Positions 1 to 9,470 are shown, counted from the first letter of the stretch. The stretch is DNA of 64,000 nucleotides from Aeropyrum sp. (GCA_015521685.1 WANT01000008.1:1-64000), one strand, 5' to 3'. Numbers and translations are program-made. The notes: generated from the sequence alone by a model not told the origin.

Positions 1-460
1 CACTATCCAAAACCTTCTCAAGCTCCTGAACGCTAAGCCTAACCTTACCAGTGCTACCAAGACCGCTAGGAACGTTCCTATATAGAGAGTCCACAAGCTC
101 CTTCAGCCGAGGCCTAACCTCGTCCTCAGTAAGGTTAGTCCTGAGCACCCTGACGCCACAGTTGATATCGTAGCCGACTCCCCCGGGGCTTATTACTCCG
201 TTTTCCTCTTCTATGTCCATTGCTGCAACGCCGCCTATGGGGAAGCCATAGCCTTGGTGTCCGTCTGGCATCACTATTGAGTATTTCTGTATACCTTGGA
301 GGCACGCCACGTTCGTTGCCTGCCATAGTGTTTTGTCTTGCTTCATCTTGTCTATTAGGAAGTCGTCGGCGAATATTATTGCTGGTACGCGCATGCAGTG
401 CTTCGCTTCGCGGGGTATCATCCACACATTACTGTCTACTCGCCTTAAGGGGACTTCCAT
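1..460 (-). CDS. rtcB: RtcB family RNA ligase, N-terminal part (runs off the window)
   Basis: The minus strand reads from ATG at 460 down to base 1 without a stop, about 153 residues. It contains the RtcB signature MPDGHQGYGFPIGG followed by GVISPGGVGYD and NCGVR, which carry metal and nucleotide-binding residues of the 3'-phosphate RNA ligase. In archaea RtcB joins tRNA exon halves after intron excision and repairs broken RNA. A good Shine-Dalgarno (GAGGTGG) lies just upstream of the ATG. The C-terminal two thirds, including the GMP-accepting histidine region, is outside the window, so an intein or truncation there cannot be excluded. It is divergent from argS. Confidence 0.93.
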   Translation of the reverse strand, partial: MEVPLRRVDSNVWMIPREAKHCMRVPAIIFADDFLIDKMKQDKTLWQATNVACLQGIQKYSIVMPDGHQGYGFPIGGVAAMDIEEENGVISPGGVGYDINCGVRVLRTNLTEDEVRPRLKELVDSLYRNVPSGLGSTGKVRLSVQELEKVLDS

Positions 461-548
461 GTCTTACCCACCTCTAGCCCATATCTATCCTTAGTGATTG
501 GCGACGGGGTTATTAACTCAAGGACCAGACTCTCTAGGCTTGAATGTG

Positions 549-558
549 TTATATTATA
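549..558 (+). promoter_or_regulatory. Putative TATA box for argS
   Basis: The sequence TTATATTATA lies about 30-39 bases before the GTG at 588. Archaeal transcription starts about 25 bases after the TATA centre, so transcription would begin near 580. That argues against any argS start upstream of this box. Inferred from spacing only. Confidence 0.5.
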
Positions 559-587
559 GTGTTCTATTTTTCCCTAGAAGTCTGGGT

Positions 588-2549
588 GTGCGGCGAGTAT
601 TGGTGGATGCGAGCGACCCTCTATCAAAGCTGGTGGAGGTTCTGTCTACACAGTTGTCAGAGCTCTTAGGCGTGGATCCTGCTAGGCTGGAGAGGATGAT
701 AGGTCCTCCGCCTAGGAGGGAGTACGGAGATCTGTCGTTCCCTCTTCTCAGGTTCTCTAGAAAGGCTAATGCTAGTGTTGATGCGATCGTAGAGTCCATT
801 AGGGGCAAGCTGTGGGAGCAGGGGCTAGGTTGGGCCCAGCCTAGATTCGAGTCAGGCTATCTAAACATAGTCTTCGACGTTGAGGAGCTTGGGGACGAAG
901 TTTTCAGGCTACTATCAGCAGGGTGGAGGCCAAAGACAGCAAAGACTAAGAATCCCATGAGGATAGTGGTGGAGCACACTAGTGCAAACCCGATACACCC
1001 CCTCCACCTGGGCCACGCTAGGAACGCTGCTCTAGGCGACACGCTGGCTAGAATGCTTAGAGCTAGGGGTCATGAGGTCAATGTTAGGTTCTACATCGAT
1101 GATGTTGGGAGGCAGACCGCTGTTACAGCTCTCGGTTTCAAGCTGGCTAGAGTTAGTCCTAAGGAGCTAGCCTCTAGAATGGGTGTTAAGGTGGACTATG
1201 CCGTCGGCTGGATATATGCTGTGACTCACAACGCTATTGAGGCCGTAAGCTTGAAGAGCTCAAAGGCTAATGGGCCCGAGAAGATGAGGAGGATGGAGGA
1301 GGCCATAGCTATACTAGGGAGGCTGAAAGAGCAGGGCGATCATCAAGTTTTCGAGAGGATCCTAGAAGGGATAGGAGGCATGGAGGATCCTCAGAGAGAA
1401 GTGTCTGAGACGATGAAGAGGTATGAGAGGGGCTTAGAGCCGGAGAAGAGTCTCGTGAGAATGATTGTGGATGCAGTGTTGGAGGGGTTTAGGGAGACGC
1501 TGTCGAGGTTTGGCGTGGCTTTCGACGAGTGGGATTGGGAGAGCGATATCGTGTGGAGTAGCAGGGTTGGCAGGCTTATAGAGGAGGCTAGGAAGAGTAA
1601 GTACTATACTATTCATAAGGATGCTGAGGCAATCGACATCCCCTCAATCATTAAAGAACTTGTTTTGGAGGATCCCGAGGCTAGAGAGTCGATTAAGCTG
1701 CCGAAAGCCCTAGAGATACCTCCTCTCATCTTGGTTAGGAGTGATGGAACCACGCTATACACCACCCGGGATATTGCGTACAGCATTTACAAGTTCCAGG
1801 CTTTCAACGCGGATAGAGTCATAAACGTTATCGGTGCCGACCAAAGACTACCGCAGCTACAGATAAGGATAGCCCTACTTGGTCTAGGCTATAGGAAGGA
1901 GGCTCTAAACATGCTGCACTACGACTACGAGATAGTGAGGCTACCTGGGAGGAGGATGAGTAGTAGGAGGGCAGAGTACGTCACGCTCGACGAACTCCTC
2001 GACATGGCCAGGTCTAGGGCTGAGTATGAGGTGAGAGCTAGGAATCCAGGGGCTGACGAGAGGTGGGTGGAGGAGACGGCAGAGAAGGTTGGAGTAGGTG
2101 CAGTGAGATTCTCTCTAGTGAAGCCGGGTAGGCTAAAGCCAATAACTCTGGACATTAACAGGATAGTTGACCTTCGAGAGAACACTGCTCCCTATCTACA
2201 GTACACACATGCTAGGGCTAGCAGCATACTAGAGAAGCATGGCGAGATAAACTATCTTAAGGCGCATTCTTCCAGCCTAGAAGACGAGGCTAGGAGGCAT
2301 CTCTTCATCGAAGCCCTCAGATTCCCCCTAGTCTCGGCCAAGGCCGCCGACGATCTCGCGCCTGAGGACCTCGCGGTCTACCTGCTAAGGCTGGCTGACA
2401 TGTTTAACTCCTGGTATCAGAAGGATAGCGTGATCAGGGAGGAGTGGGAGGGGGCTAGGCACGCTAAGGCAGCACTAGTATTGCTGGTCAAGAGTGTGAT
2501 TGGCGAGGGCCTAAGGATTCTTGGAGTTGAGCCTCTCGACAAAATGTAG
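588..2549 (+). CDS. argS: Arginyl-tRNA synthetase
   Basis: Class I aminoacyl-tRNA synthetase that charges tRNA-Arg in the cytoplasm. The N-terminal additional domain (residues about 1-120) is followed by the Rossmann catalytic core with the HIGH-type motif HLGHARNAALGD, and later by an MSSR motif replacing KMSKS, as is usual in ArgRS. The C-terminal alpha-helical anticodon-binding domain includes YLQYTHARASSIL. The frame is open back to an ATG at 498, but a TATA-like element at 549-558 sits inside that extension. GTG 588 (653 residues) or GTG 603 therefore fits better. Product certain; start uncertain by a few codons. Confidence 0.93.
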   Translation: MRRVLVDASDPLSKLVEVLSTQLSELLGVDPARLERMIGPPPRREYGDLSFPLLRFSRKANASVDAIVESIRGKLWEQGLGWAQPRFESGYLNIVFDVEELGDEVFRLLSAGWRPKTAKTKNPMRIVVEHTSANPIHPLHLGHARNAALGDTLARMLRARGHEVNVRFYIDDVGRQTAVTALGFKLARVSPKELASRMGVKVDYAVGWIYAVTHNAIEAVSLKSSKANGPEKMRRMEEAIAILGRLKEQGDHQVFERILEGIGGMEDPQREVSETMKRYERGLEPEKSLVRMIVDAVLEGFRETLSRFGVAFDEWDWESDIVWSSRVGRLIEEARKSKYYTIHKDAEAIDIPSIIKELVLEDPEARESIKLPKALEIPPLILVRSDGTTLYTTRDIAYSIYKFQAFNADRVINVIGADQRLPQLQIRIALLGLGYRKEALNMLHYDYEIVRLPGRRMSSRRAEYVTLDELLDMARSRAEYEVRARNPGADERWVEETAEKVGVGAVRFSLVKPGRLKPITLDINRIVDLRENTAPYLQYTHARASSILEKHGEINYLKAHSSSLEDEARRHLFIEALRFPLVSAKAADDLAPEDLAVYLLRLADMFNSWYQKDSVIREEWEGARHAKAALVLLVKSVIGEGLRILGVEPLDKM

Positions 2550-2664
2550 CTCTAAGCTAGCTGGTAACGTTTCGCACCTGATAGCGTGGATCTGGTATTA
2601 GGGCTGGATAGGTACTATGTCTGCTAAAAGAATGTTATTTCCCCGGGCTTGGTAGAACTATCTG

Positions 2665-3858
2665 GTGCCAGGTGTGGAGGCGTGGCTAGAGTACGTTAGG
2701 TCTAGGATCCCTATAACTAGGAGAAAGGTTTACCTAGACAATGCTGGCGCGGGCCCCCTAAGCGTGGATGTTAGGATTGAAATAGACAAGTTTCTGAACT
2801 TATGGGAGGAGTACGGCGAGCCCTGGCATGAAGCTCTCGAGGACCTCCAGCGTATAAGAGCTGAGTTTGCTTCTTTCATCGGGGCTAGAGCGGATGAGAT
2901 CGCCGCTGTCCCGGGAGTTACTTATGGCTTGAACTCTCTTCTATCCAGCTTGAAGCTAAATCCAAACTCTAACGTGGTTGTGAGTGGCATAAACTTCCCT
3001 ACGGGCGTCTATGCCTTCCACGCTATGAGGCGGCGAGGCCTGATATCAGAAGTTAGGGTGGTGGAGCCTGAGGACGGCTGCGTTGGTGTTGACGGGTTTG
3101 AGAAGGCTATCGATGACAGGACCTCAATAGTGTATGTAGACCTTGTCTCCTGGATTACGGGCTGTGTGGAGGACATTAAGGAGATAGCAGGGATAGCCTC
3201 GAGGCACGGCTCACTGCTAGTTACCGACATCTTTCAGGGCGTAGGTGTTGTTCCTGTGGACGTGAAGTCTCTTAGGGTTGATGCCGCCCTCACGGGCAGC
3301 TATAAGTGGCTGATGGGTCTTCATGGAGCTGGTTTTGTCTACGTCTCGAGAGGCTTGCTCGAGGACCTCGAGCCAGCCTACTCTGGGTGGATGGCAGTAG
3401 ACGACTCTGTGTTGGAGCGGATGAGGCGAGGCGAAGAACTATTCTCAAGGCCTTTCGACCTGAAGCGATTTGCGCGGGCTAAGGATGCTAAGGTCCTTGA
3501 GTGGGGGACCTGGCCTGTCATCGCGTTCATCAGCCTAAAAGCGTCACTTAAGCTTCTCAAAGAGTTCGATGCACCAGGGAAATACAAGACTCATACGCGG
3601 AGGCTAGTTTCAAGGCTCATCGAGGGATTAAGTGATATGGGGCTGAATGTAGTGACGCCTCCAGAAAGCTCTGCTGCCATAGTGGTGTTCAAGCATGATA
3701 GACCCAAGGAGCTAGGTCTGGCTCTCAGTCGGTCTAACATAGTTATATCAGTTAGGCCAGGAAGTATTAGGGTGTCACCCCACTTCTACAACACAATAGA
3801 CGAGATAGAGCACTTCCTAGAGGCCGTAAGGAGGTTTCGACAGGGAGTAGCAGGCTAA
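2665..3858 (+). CDS. Class V aminotransferase-fold PLP enzyme (CsdA/isopenicillin epimerase-like)
   Basis: A 397-residue fold-type I PLP enzyme. The PLP lysine is in GSYKWLMG (about residue 216), preceded by the conserved aspartate of VTDIFQGVGVVPVD, with LDNAGAGPLS near the N-terminus. The family holds cysteine desulfurases, kynureninases and isopenicillin N epimerase-like proteins. The only cysteines, in DGCVGV and ITGCVED, lie before the PLP lysine. The C-terminal loop cysteine used by desulfurases is absent, so sulfur mobilisation is unlikely and the substrate is unknown. GTG start. A TATA-like GCTAAAAGAA near 2623 gives a short leader. Confidence 0.8.
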   Translation: MPGVEAWLEYVRSRIPITRRKVYLDNAGAGPLSVDVRIEIDKFLNLWEEYGEPWHEALEDLQRIRAEFASFIGARADEIAAVPGVTYGLNSLLSSLKLNPNSNVVVSGINFPTGVYAFHAMRRRGLISEVRVVEPEDGCVGVDGFEKAIDDRTSIVYVDLVSWITGCVEDIKEIAGIASRHGSLLVTDIFQGVGVVPVDVKSLRVDAALTGSYKWLMGLHGAGFVYVSRGLLEDLEPAYSGWMAVDDSVLERMRRGEELFSRPFDLKRFARAKDAKVLEWGTWPVIAFISLKASLKLLKEFDAPGKYKTHTRRLVSRLIEGLSDMGLNVVTPPESSAAIVVFKHDRPKELGLALSRSNIVISVRPGSIRVSPHFYNTIDEIEHFLEAVRRFRQGVAG

Positions 3859-3880
3859 TTCTCCGTGGTGAAGTGGAGAG

Positions 3881-4438
3881 TTGTCCAGGCGTCGCCCCCC
3901 CCTTATAGTGGCTGTAACAGGCCTCCCGGGTAGCGGGAAGAGCATAGTGGCCCGAGCCATAGCAGAAGAGCTGGGAGTAGAGAGGGTGGTTATGGGCGAT
4001 GTTGTTAGGAGGGAGGTGGAGAGGCGGGGCCTAGATCCTACCCCGGAGAATGTGGAGAGGGTTGCTGGAGAGCTTAGATCCAGGCTTGGCCGCGGCGCAG
4101 TAGCTATAATACTCTCCAGGGAGCTAGATAAGGAGAAGTCGTACGTCCTTGACGGGCTTCGGAGTGTGGAGGAGGCTGAAGTATTCAGAAGGGAAGGATG
4201 GAGGGTTGTAGTTGTCGGGGTGTTCGCGCCGAGGAGGGCGAGGCTAGAGAGGATACTGTCTAGGGGTAGGCTAGGTGAGCATGCGGAGGAGGCGCTGAAG
4301 GTTAGGGATGAGAGCAACCTGAGGCTTGGTGTGGGGGAGGCTTTAGCCCTCGCAGACTATATGATAGTAAATGTGGGTAGCCTTGAGGACCTGGTTTACG
4401 AGGCTAAACGGCTAGCCCGGGTGGTATCCTGTGGCTGA
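3881..4438 (+). CDS. Predicted P-loop nucleotide kinase, UPF0200 / dephospho-CoA kinase-like
   Basis: A 185-residue protein with an N-terminal Walker A motif GLPGSGKS (residues about 14-21), an adenylate-kinase-like core (VVMGDVVRREVERRG) and a basic lid-like segment (FAPRRARLERILSRGR). This matches the archaeal UPF0200 family of small kinases. The phosphate acceptor is not established for the family. TTG start. Its 3' end overlaps the next gene by 8 bases, so the two are probably cotranscribed and translationally coupled. Confidence 0.75.
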   Translation: MSRRRPPLIVAVTGLPGSGKSIVARAIAEELGVERVVMGDVVRREVERRGLDPTPENVERVAGELRSRLGRGAVAIILSRELDKEKSYVLDGLRSVEEAEVFRREGWRVVVVGVFAPRRARLERILSRGRLGEHAEEALKVRDESNLRLGVGEALALADYMIVNVGSLEDLVYEAKRLARVVSCG

Positions 4439-4871
4439 GACTAGAGTGATAGTAGAGGCTGAGGTGAGGCCCACAGAGGATAGGGAGAAAGTGTTGAAGG
4501 CTGTGAAGAATATAATCGAGCCTGATATTGTTAGGTTTGAGAGGGTTGGGAGAGTCGAGGTCCTCGTAGCAGAATCAAACTCTCTCTCGAGCCTCGCCAG
4601 ACTCCATAGCATGCTGAGAGCGGAGAGGATTCTCGACGCCGCTAGAAGCGCGTTGAGAAAGGGAATTCAAGGCGAGGACAGGCTTGTTGTGCATCTCCAC
4701 AAGCAGGCCGCCTATACTGGGCGGATTAGCTTCGTCGGCGGAGACCATGAGAGCCCCATGGGTGCAATAAGGCTTACAATAGAGTACAGGAGGGTTAAAG
4801 ACGTAATAGACTGGCTGGCTCCACCGACTGTTAGAGGGAGGCCAGTATTCCAGAGAGATATGCCCATCTAA
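4431..4871 (+). CDS. UPF0201 family predicted RNA-binding protein
   Basis: A 146-residue archaeal protein. It begins with beta strands of an alternating alpha/beta domain (RVIVEAEVRPTEDREKVLKAV) and carries the family segment LHKQAAYTGRISFV in the second half. This is characteristic of UPF0201 (PF01877), a conserved archaeal family thought to resemble ribosomal-protein-like RNA-binding folds. It is coupled to the upstream UPF0200 kinase by an 8-base overlap. Function unknown; assignment rests on family pattern. Confidence 0.75.
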   Translation: MAETRVIVEAEVRPTEDREKVLKAVKNIIEPDIVRFERVGRVEVLVAESNSLSSLARLHSMLRAERILDAARSALRKGIQGEDRLVVHLHKQAAYTGRISFVGGDHESPMGAIRLTIEYRRVKDVIDWLAPPTVRGRPVFQRDMPI

Positions 4872-4950
4872 ACTCCCAAATACTATGGGTAGTGAAATCC
4901 GGTGAAACATTAAGGGATAGTTGGGGGCTTTCCCGCTAAACCTGTTGTGG

Positions 4951-5568
4951 CTATTTGAATACCTTCCTGGCCATGAAGTCTTCGTAGCTAACATCTAGCT
5001 CTTCATCCGGACCTATTAGACCCCTCGCCCTCATTATCTCCCTTGTAATTATCCAGTATATCAGGGCTAGGCTTCTCCTCCCTCTATTGTTGGCTGGTAT
5101 GATTAGGTCTAGGTTCTCAATGCTATTGTCGGTATCTGCTAGAGCTACGACAGGCACTCCCACCTTGCTGGCTTCGACTACGGCTTGCTTGTCCATTCTA
5201 GGGTCTGTGACCATCACGACATCCGGCTCTACATAGTACTCGAGGTTGGGGTTTGTGAAGGTCCCAGGTATTATTCTGCCTGTGATTGCTTTACACCCGA
5301 GCCTCTCACACATCATCTTCACTGGCTTCTGCCCATAGAGCCTGACGCTGACCACTGCTATCTTCTCGGGCTCAAACCTAGATAGGAAGCCTGCTGCAGT
5401 TCGAAGTCTTTCATCTATCTTCATATAGTCCAGCTGGTAGTATCCCTCGGGGAGTATTTTGTGGACGAACTGGGTCATGTACCTGGTGCAGATCTGTGTC
5501 CCGTAAATGACGCCAGCCTTCCTATAGAGGTCGGCTGGGACCAGTGTTTCCTTAATCTGTACGCTCAT
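4951..5568 (-). CDS. rps2: 30S ribosomal protein uS2
   Basis: A 205-residue small-subunit protein. Typical archaeal uS2 segments are present: GTQICTRYM, the [16 protein letters not shown] region, the [18 protein letters not shown] strand-loop and [14 protein letters not shown]. It binds the 30S head-body junction. It is the last gene of the ribosomal/RNA polymerase operon and starts 9 bases after the end of rpo10. ATG start at 5568. Confidence 0.97.
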   Translation of the reverse strand: MSVQIKETLVPADLYRKAGVIYGTQICTRYMTQFVHKILPEGYYQLDYMKIDERLRTAAGFLSRFEPEKIAVVSVRLYGQKPVKMMCERLGCKAITGRIIPGTFTNPNLEYYVEPDVVMVTDPRMDKQAVVEASKVGVPVVALADTDNSIENLDLIIPANNRGRRSLALIYWIITREIMRARGLIGPDEELDVSYEDFMARKVFK

Positions 5569-5577
5569 TGCCTAGGT

Positions 5578-5811
5578 TCACCCCCAAATCTTAATCCTGT
5601 CCTCTGGTACGGGGATGCCGAGCCTATATTTTGATGTAGCCTCAATGTAGGTGACCGCTGTGAACAGCATCCTCCTACAACAATACCTAGTAACCCCTAG
5701 CTCGTCGAGAGCATCGCCAGGCTTCTTACCAGACTCGACTAACTCCTTAAACCTGGGCCACAGATGGCCTATTGGGCGGCCGCATGTGAAGCACCTCACC
5801 GGGGGGAGCAT
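5578..5811 (-). CDS. rpo10: DNA-directed RNA polymerase subunit Rpo10 (N)
   Basis: A 77-residue zinc-bundle protein corresponding to eukaryotic Rpb10, which anchors the Rpo3-Rpo11 platform of RNA polymerase. The Zn ligands are in RCFTCGRPIG near the N-terminus and YCCRRM in the middle. It lies between S9 (6-base gap) and S2, the usual archaeal order. ATG start at 5811. Confidence 0.97.
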   Translation of the reverse strand: MLPPVRCFTCGRPIGHLWPRFKELVESGKKPGDALDELGVTRYCCRRMLFTAVTYIEATSKYRLGIPVPEDRIKIWG

Positions 5812-5817
5812 GGAGCA

Positions 5818-6285
5818 TCACCTGTAAGACTTCTGCCACCTCCTCCTAGCGCTGTATCTCATATACTTCTCGGGCTCTGTCCTCCTCGGATCTCCGACCA
5901 GCATAGTCCTGTCGTATTCGAGGAAAGCGTTCTTAAGGTCCTGGCTGATCTTATTCATCCTCTCGCACATCTCATCCCCTCCTCCCTCGCACCTGAAGAA
6001 CTCGACTAGCCCCCTGGCTATGGCCATCCTGACGGCATCAGCTTGTCCCATCACGCCGCCACCGCTGACTGACACTCTGATGTCGACTAGCCCCCTAACG
6101 GCCTCACCAGCTATTAGCAGAGGCTCCATCATCTTAATCCTGGCCATCTCGATCGGGTACAGCTCTAGAGGTATGTTGTTTATCCAGACCCTACCCCTCC
6201 CAGGCTTAATTACAGCCCTAGCTATGGCCCTCTTCCTTTTACCTGTAGAGATGACGATCCTCTCCAGCGCCGCTCCACTACTCAC
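5818..6285 (-). CDS. rps9: 30S ribosomal protein uS9
   Basis: A 155-residue protein. It opens with the conserved STGKRKRAIARAVIKPG and ends with the basic tail RRRWQKSYR that reaches the P-site tRNA. The central SVSGGGVMGQADAVRMAIARGLV is diagnostic. Its start overlaps the end of L13 by 4 bases (6282-6285), implying translational coupling. Confidence 0.97.
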   Translation of the reverse strand: MSSGAALERIVISTGKRKRAIARAVIKPGRGRVWINNIPLELYPIEMARIKMMEPLLIAGEAVRGLVDIRVSVSGGGVMGQADAVRMAIARGLVEFFRCEGGGDEMCERMNKISQDLKNAFLEYDRTMLVGDPRRTEPEKYMRYSARRRWQKSYR

Positions 6286-6773
6286 CGCTCTACACCCCTC
6301 CAGCCTAGCTGCCTAGCAACAACCCCAAGCTCTACATACGTCGATCCGAGCCTCGAGGCGTCTGCCTCGGGAAATCTAGTGACCTCCTTCCCCTTGAGGC
6401 TTTCTGGAACACCAACATAGACCCTTAGCCTAGACAATGCTTGCCTGCCCTTGGCCTTGTTCTTGGGCAGCATACCCCTAACAGCGTGCTTGAATAGGCG
6501 CTGTGGTGTGCGGGGCCTTTTAGGCCTCCACTTGTGCGAGAAGTGGCTTCTAACACCAAGCACTGTCCGTCTATAGCTGTTGACTACCATTGTAGGGTCG
6601 CCGCTTAACACTATCTTCTCGGAGTTTACCACATGGACCTTCCAGCCTAGCATCAGAAGCTTGGCCACTATACTCGCGAGCCTACCCATAACCATTCCGG
6701 CTCCGTCGACGACTATCTCCCTATCCCGGCCTCCGCCCGACGCCACTCTAGGAACCCCCATTCTATCACTCAA
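6282..6773 (-). CDS. rpl13: 50S ribosomal protein uL13
   Basis: A 163-residue large-subunit protein. Conserved features are VVDGAGMVMGRLAS at the N-terminus, HFSHKWRPKRPRTPQ in the middle and VRGMLPKNKAKGRQAL. A TTG at 6773 lies 7 bases after the L18e stop; an in-frame ATG four codons later is an alternative start. Part of the ribosomal protein operon. Confidence 0.96.
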   Translation of the reverse strand: MSDRMGVPRVASGGGRDREIVVDGAGMVMGRLASIVAKLLMLGWKVHVVNSEKIVLSGDPTMVVNSYRRTVLGVRSHFSHKWRPKRPRTPQRLFKHAVRGMLPKNKAKGRQALSRLRVYVGVPESLKGKEVTRFPEADASRLGSTYVELGVVARQLGWRGVER

Positions 6774-6780
6774 GCCGAGC

Positions 6781-7143
6781 CTAAATTATTATCCTGGTGT
6801 TCGTTCCCCGCGGGTTTTCTCTGAGCGCTTCTTCCAGCGTGACTGCCCTGCCTCCAGCAAGCTTTATCTTAACCAATGCTTGCATGCTGAAGGAGAGGGC
6901 TGCTACAGTAACCCGTTTATCCAGGACGCCCGCCCCAAGAACCTTCCCAGGCACTATAACCATCTCCCCCTCTCTGGCATACCTGTTAATCTTGCTAACA
7001 TTAACTGCAGGCCTCCTCCTAGTGGGCCGTTCTAATACCTCAGCTACCCTATCCCAGACTGGAGCGTTATGCTCTTTGGAGGCCTTTCTCAGCGCTGTTA
7101 TTAGTTTTCTAGCGATGATGTTTGTCGGGCCAGTCCTCCTCAT
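6781..7143 (-). CDS. rpl18e: 50S ribosomal protein eL18 (L18e)
   Basis: A 120-residue archaeal/eukaryotic protein with the family pattern [18 protein letters not shown] at the start, [14 protein letters not shown] and [12 protein letters not shown] in the middle. It overlaps the end of rpo3 by 4 bases (7140-7143), consistent with translational coupling in the operon. Confidence 0.96.
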   Translation of the reverse strand: MRRTGPTNIIARKLITALRKASKEHNAPVWDRVAEVLERPTRRRPAVNVSKINRYAREGEMVIVPGKVLGAGVLDKRVTVAALSFSMQALVKIKLAGGRAVTLEEALRENPRGTNTRIII

Positions 7144-7997
7144 GCCTCCTCTACACCCACACTCTCTACGGCCTTTGCAAACCTCTTAACTTTCTCCTCG
7201 AGCTCTCTTACCGCTAGGACTACGATCTTTTCGGGCTTGAGAGCCCCTGTAGACTCTATCTCGAGGTCTAGAACGCTGGGGTCGTAATAGACCTCCAGCA
7301 CTCCGCGGCAGGCGGTTTCAGAGCAGTATTTCAAGCCACTTGTTCTCCTGAGCCCCTCAAGGACTATAGTCCCGCTTGAGCCCTCGGCTAGAGCCTTTGC
7401 GACCTCCGGATAGGCCTCCACGCACTTTATGCACTCCTCGCTGGCCCCACCGCCAGATATCTTAACTACTGGCGTGTAACGTAGTGCCGAGACACTTGCG
7501 GGAGACCATTTGCTATGCTCTTTTCCACGGCCTAGCCTCGCGAAGGCCTGGACGTGGAGTCTCTGGCCTGGCGCTACGTAGACTAGAGGGGTTTCTGGAT
7601 AGACGGGCTTAACCTCAGGATCGCTAATCACTATATCCTCGGCCGTCACATATCTGCCCGATCTCTCTTCAGGATCTAGCTCTAGCTCCAAGTCGAGCTC
7701 CGCATAACACCCCTCCTCGCTGGGCTCTTTCTCAGCACACTCCTCAGGAGGCTTGTACTTCTCAACCGCAGCATTGCTATCTAAGACAAGCAAACCAAGC
7801 CTGTGGCTAATCATCTCGTCATAGACAGCTGTAGAGTTGTCGTAAATGTAGGCGAAGTCAACGGCCATAGTAGGCACGTCGCTAAGGACGATCCTCCTAA
7901 TAGCGTTCGCATAGACCACTGGATACCCTTTTATACGCAGCCTTATCCTACTCTCATCAAGCTCAACAACCTCAACGCTCCTGGATTCCGAAGCCAA
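7140..7997 (-). CDS. rpo3: DNA-directed RNA polymerase subunit Rpo3 (D)
   Basis: A 285-residue alpha-like subunit that pairs with Rpo11 and nucleates RNA polymerase assembly. The N-terminal dimerisation domain has the alpha motif [18 protein letters not shown]. An inserted domain carries cysteines 189 and 192 (ECIKC) and 225 and 230 (YCSETAC), the region that in some crenarchaeal homologues holds a 4Fe-4S cluster. Cysteines 87 and 97 sit in the first domain and may form a disulfide. TTG start at 7997. A TATA-like GCCTTAAGCC lies in the 81-base gap before S11, so an internal promoter is possible. Confidence 0.95.
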   Translation of the reverse strand: MASESRSVEVVELDESRIRLRIKGYPVVYANAIRRIVLSDVPTMAVDFAYIYDNSTAVYDEMISHRLGLLVLDSNAAVEKYKPPEECAEKEPSEEGCYAELDLELELDPEERSGRYVTAEDIVISDPEVKPVYPETPLVYVAPGQRLHVQAFARLGRGKEHSKWSPASVSALRYTPVVKISGGGASEECIKCVEAYPEVAKALAEGSSGTIVLEGLRRTSGLKYCSETACRGVLEVYYDPSVLDLEIESTGALKPEKIVVLAVRELEEKVKRFAKAVESVGVEEA

Positions 7998-8078
7998 TTA
8001 CAACAACACCTCCCGTTCAGGACGGCATCTGGAGAGGCCAAACACTGAGTAGGGAAGCGGGCTTAAGGCATAGGGAGG

Positions 8079-8474
8079 CTATACCCTCCTACCCCGCCTA
8101 CCTCCCGGCCTCCTTGTAGTATCGTGGGGTATTGGCGTGACGTCCTCGATCCTGCCAATAATAAACCCGGCCCTTGCCAAAGCCCTTATAGCGGCCTGAG
8201 CACCCGGGCCTGGAGTCTTAGGCCCATGCCCGCCGGGAGCCCTCACTTTTATGTGAATAGCTGCGACACCCCTCTCCATAGCCCTCTGGGCAGCCCTGCT
8301 AGCTGCAATCATGGCGGCGTAGGGGCTAGGTTTTTCCCTGTCAGCCTTAACCACCATTCCACCAGTGACTCTGGCTACAGTTTCAGCTCCAGTCAGGTCT
8401 GTGATGTGGACATGAGTATTGTTGAAGCTACTAAATATGTGTGCTACGCCCCACTTGAGTTCTCTAGGATACAT
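8079..8474 (-). CDS. rps11: 30S ribosomal protein uS11
   Basis: A 131-residue platform protein. It has the diagnostic [18 protein letters not shown], the [13 protein letters not shown] helix, [19 protein letters not shown], and the basic C-terminal tail [12 protein letters not shown] chose ATG 8474 because MYPRELKWG aligns with the usual short N-terminus and a GGGGGGTG Shine-Dalgarno precedes it. GTG 8489 would add five residues. It sits directly after S4. Confidence 0.95.
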   Translation of the reverse strand: MYPRELKWGVAHIFSSFNNTHVHITDLTGAETVARVTGGMVVKADREKPSPYAAMIAASRAAQRAMERGVAAIHIKVRAPGGHGPKTPGPGAQAAIRALARAGFIIGRIEDVTPIPHDTTRRPGGRRGRRV

Positions 8475-8495
8475 AGACAAGACCTGCACCCCCCC

Positions 8496-9005
8496 TTACT
8501 GAGCCTCTTGAGCCCGCTCCTTAAATGGGCTTCCTGGAGCATAGTCTATAAGCTTCTCTTCCTCCCTGCCGACTAGGTAGCCGGGGCTGGTGACGCGCCT
8601 GCCGCCTATGGCTATGTGGCCATGAACTACGAGTTGCCTCGCCTGGTAGATGCTATTGGCGAGCCCCCTCTTGTATACAATAGTCTGGAGCCTTCTCTCC
8701 AAGACTTTTTCGGCAGTTATACCGAGGACCTCGTCAACGTCCGCGTTAGGATTATCTATCAGCCCCAGCCTGTATATTCTCTCTACGAGTATTCTAGCCG
8801 CTTCCCTCCTCTCTTCTGGTGGGAGGCCGAGGAGGCTTCTGGCTCTATGCCTTAGCCTCCTAGCGAATGTCTCAGCTTTCCAAATCTCCTTCTTATTCCT
8901 CAAGCCATATCTCCCCATTAGCTCCCGCTCCCTTTCGAGCCTCTCTTTGATCCATGGGTGTTTGGGGCTTTCCCACTTCTTTCTAGACCTTCTAGGGTCG
9001 CCCAA
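8496..9005 (-). CDS. rps4: 30S ribosomal protein uS4
   Basis: A 169-residue primary 16S rRNA-binding protein. It shows the archaeal N-terminal region [20 protein letters not shown] and an S4 RNA-binding domain (residues about 104-150: [32 protein letters not shown]). TTG start at 9005, 12 bases after the S13 stop. Confidence 0.96.
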   Translation of the reverse strand: MGDPRRSRKKWESPKHPWIKERLERERELMGRYGLRNKKEIWKAETFARRLRHRARSLLGLPPEERREAARILVERIYRLGLIDNPNADVDEVLGITAEKVLERRLQTIVYKRGLANSIYQARQLVVHGHIAIGGRRVTSPGYLVGREEEKLIDYAPGSPFKERAQEAQ

Positions 9006-9017
9006 ACCCTACACCCC

Positions 9018-9470
9018 CTATCTCTTCTTTCTAACTCCCAGCGTCATTCCAAGCCTTCCAGTTGTCCTCGTCCTCTGGCCACGCACCTTTAGCCCAACTC
9101 TGTGCCTTATTCCCCTCCAGGACCCGATCTTAATTTCCCTCTCAATATCCCTGCGTGCGTGGAATATGAGGTCGTTGCCTATCAAGTGCATGTCTCTCCC
9201 TGTCTCGTAGTCCTTACGCCTATTGTACATCCACTTCGGCAGGCCTAGCTGTGTGATGTCCCTCAGCACCTCATCAAGCTTCCTGATCTCCTCCTCAGTT
9301 AGAAAGCCCACCTTCTTATCAGGATCTAGGCCAAGCATTCTAATTACCGCCATCGCCGTCGTATACCCTATACCTTTAATGGCGGAGAGACCGTAGGGTA
9401 GCTTGAGATCGCCTTCTAAGTCCACGCCAGCAATCCTAACTATATATTTGAAGCTAGACTCCTCCGCCAA
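9018..9470 (-). CDS. rps13: 30S ribosomal protein uS13, first gene of the operon
   Basis: A 150-residue head protein. It contains YIVRIAGVDLEGDLKL, the helix-hairpin-helix-like KGIGYTTAMAVIRMLG, and the conserved C-terminus GIRHRVGLKVRGQRTRTTGR. A TTG start at 9470 lies about 15 bases after the transcription start predicted from the TATA box at 9505-9516. It leads S13-S4-S11-Rpo3-L18e-L13-S9-Rpo10-S2, the standard crenarchaeal order. Confidence 0.96.
   Translation of the reverse strand: MAEESSFKYIVRIAGVDLEGDLKLPYGLSAIKGIGYTTAMAVIRMLGLDPDKKVGFLTEEEIRKLDEVLRDITQLGLPKWMYNRRKDYETGRDMHLIGNDLIFHARRDIEREIKIGSWRGIRHRVGLKVRGQRTRTTGRLGMTLGVRKKR

Noticed and set aside
3817..4317. 166-codon minus-strand ORF opposite the UPF0200 gene
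   Set aside because: Low-complexity Ser/Thr/Leu composition, no motif, and covers a coupled plus-strand pair.
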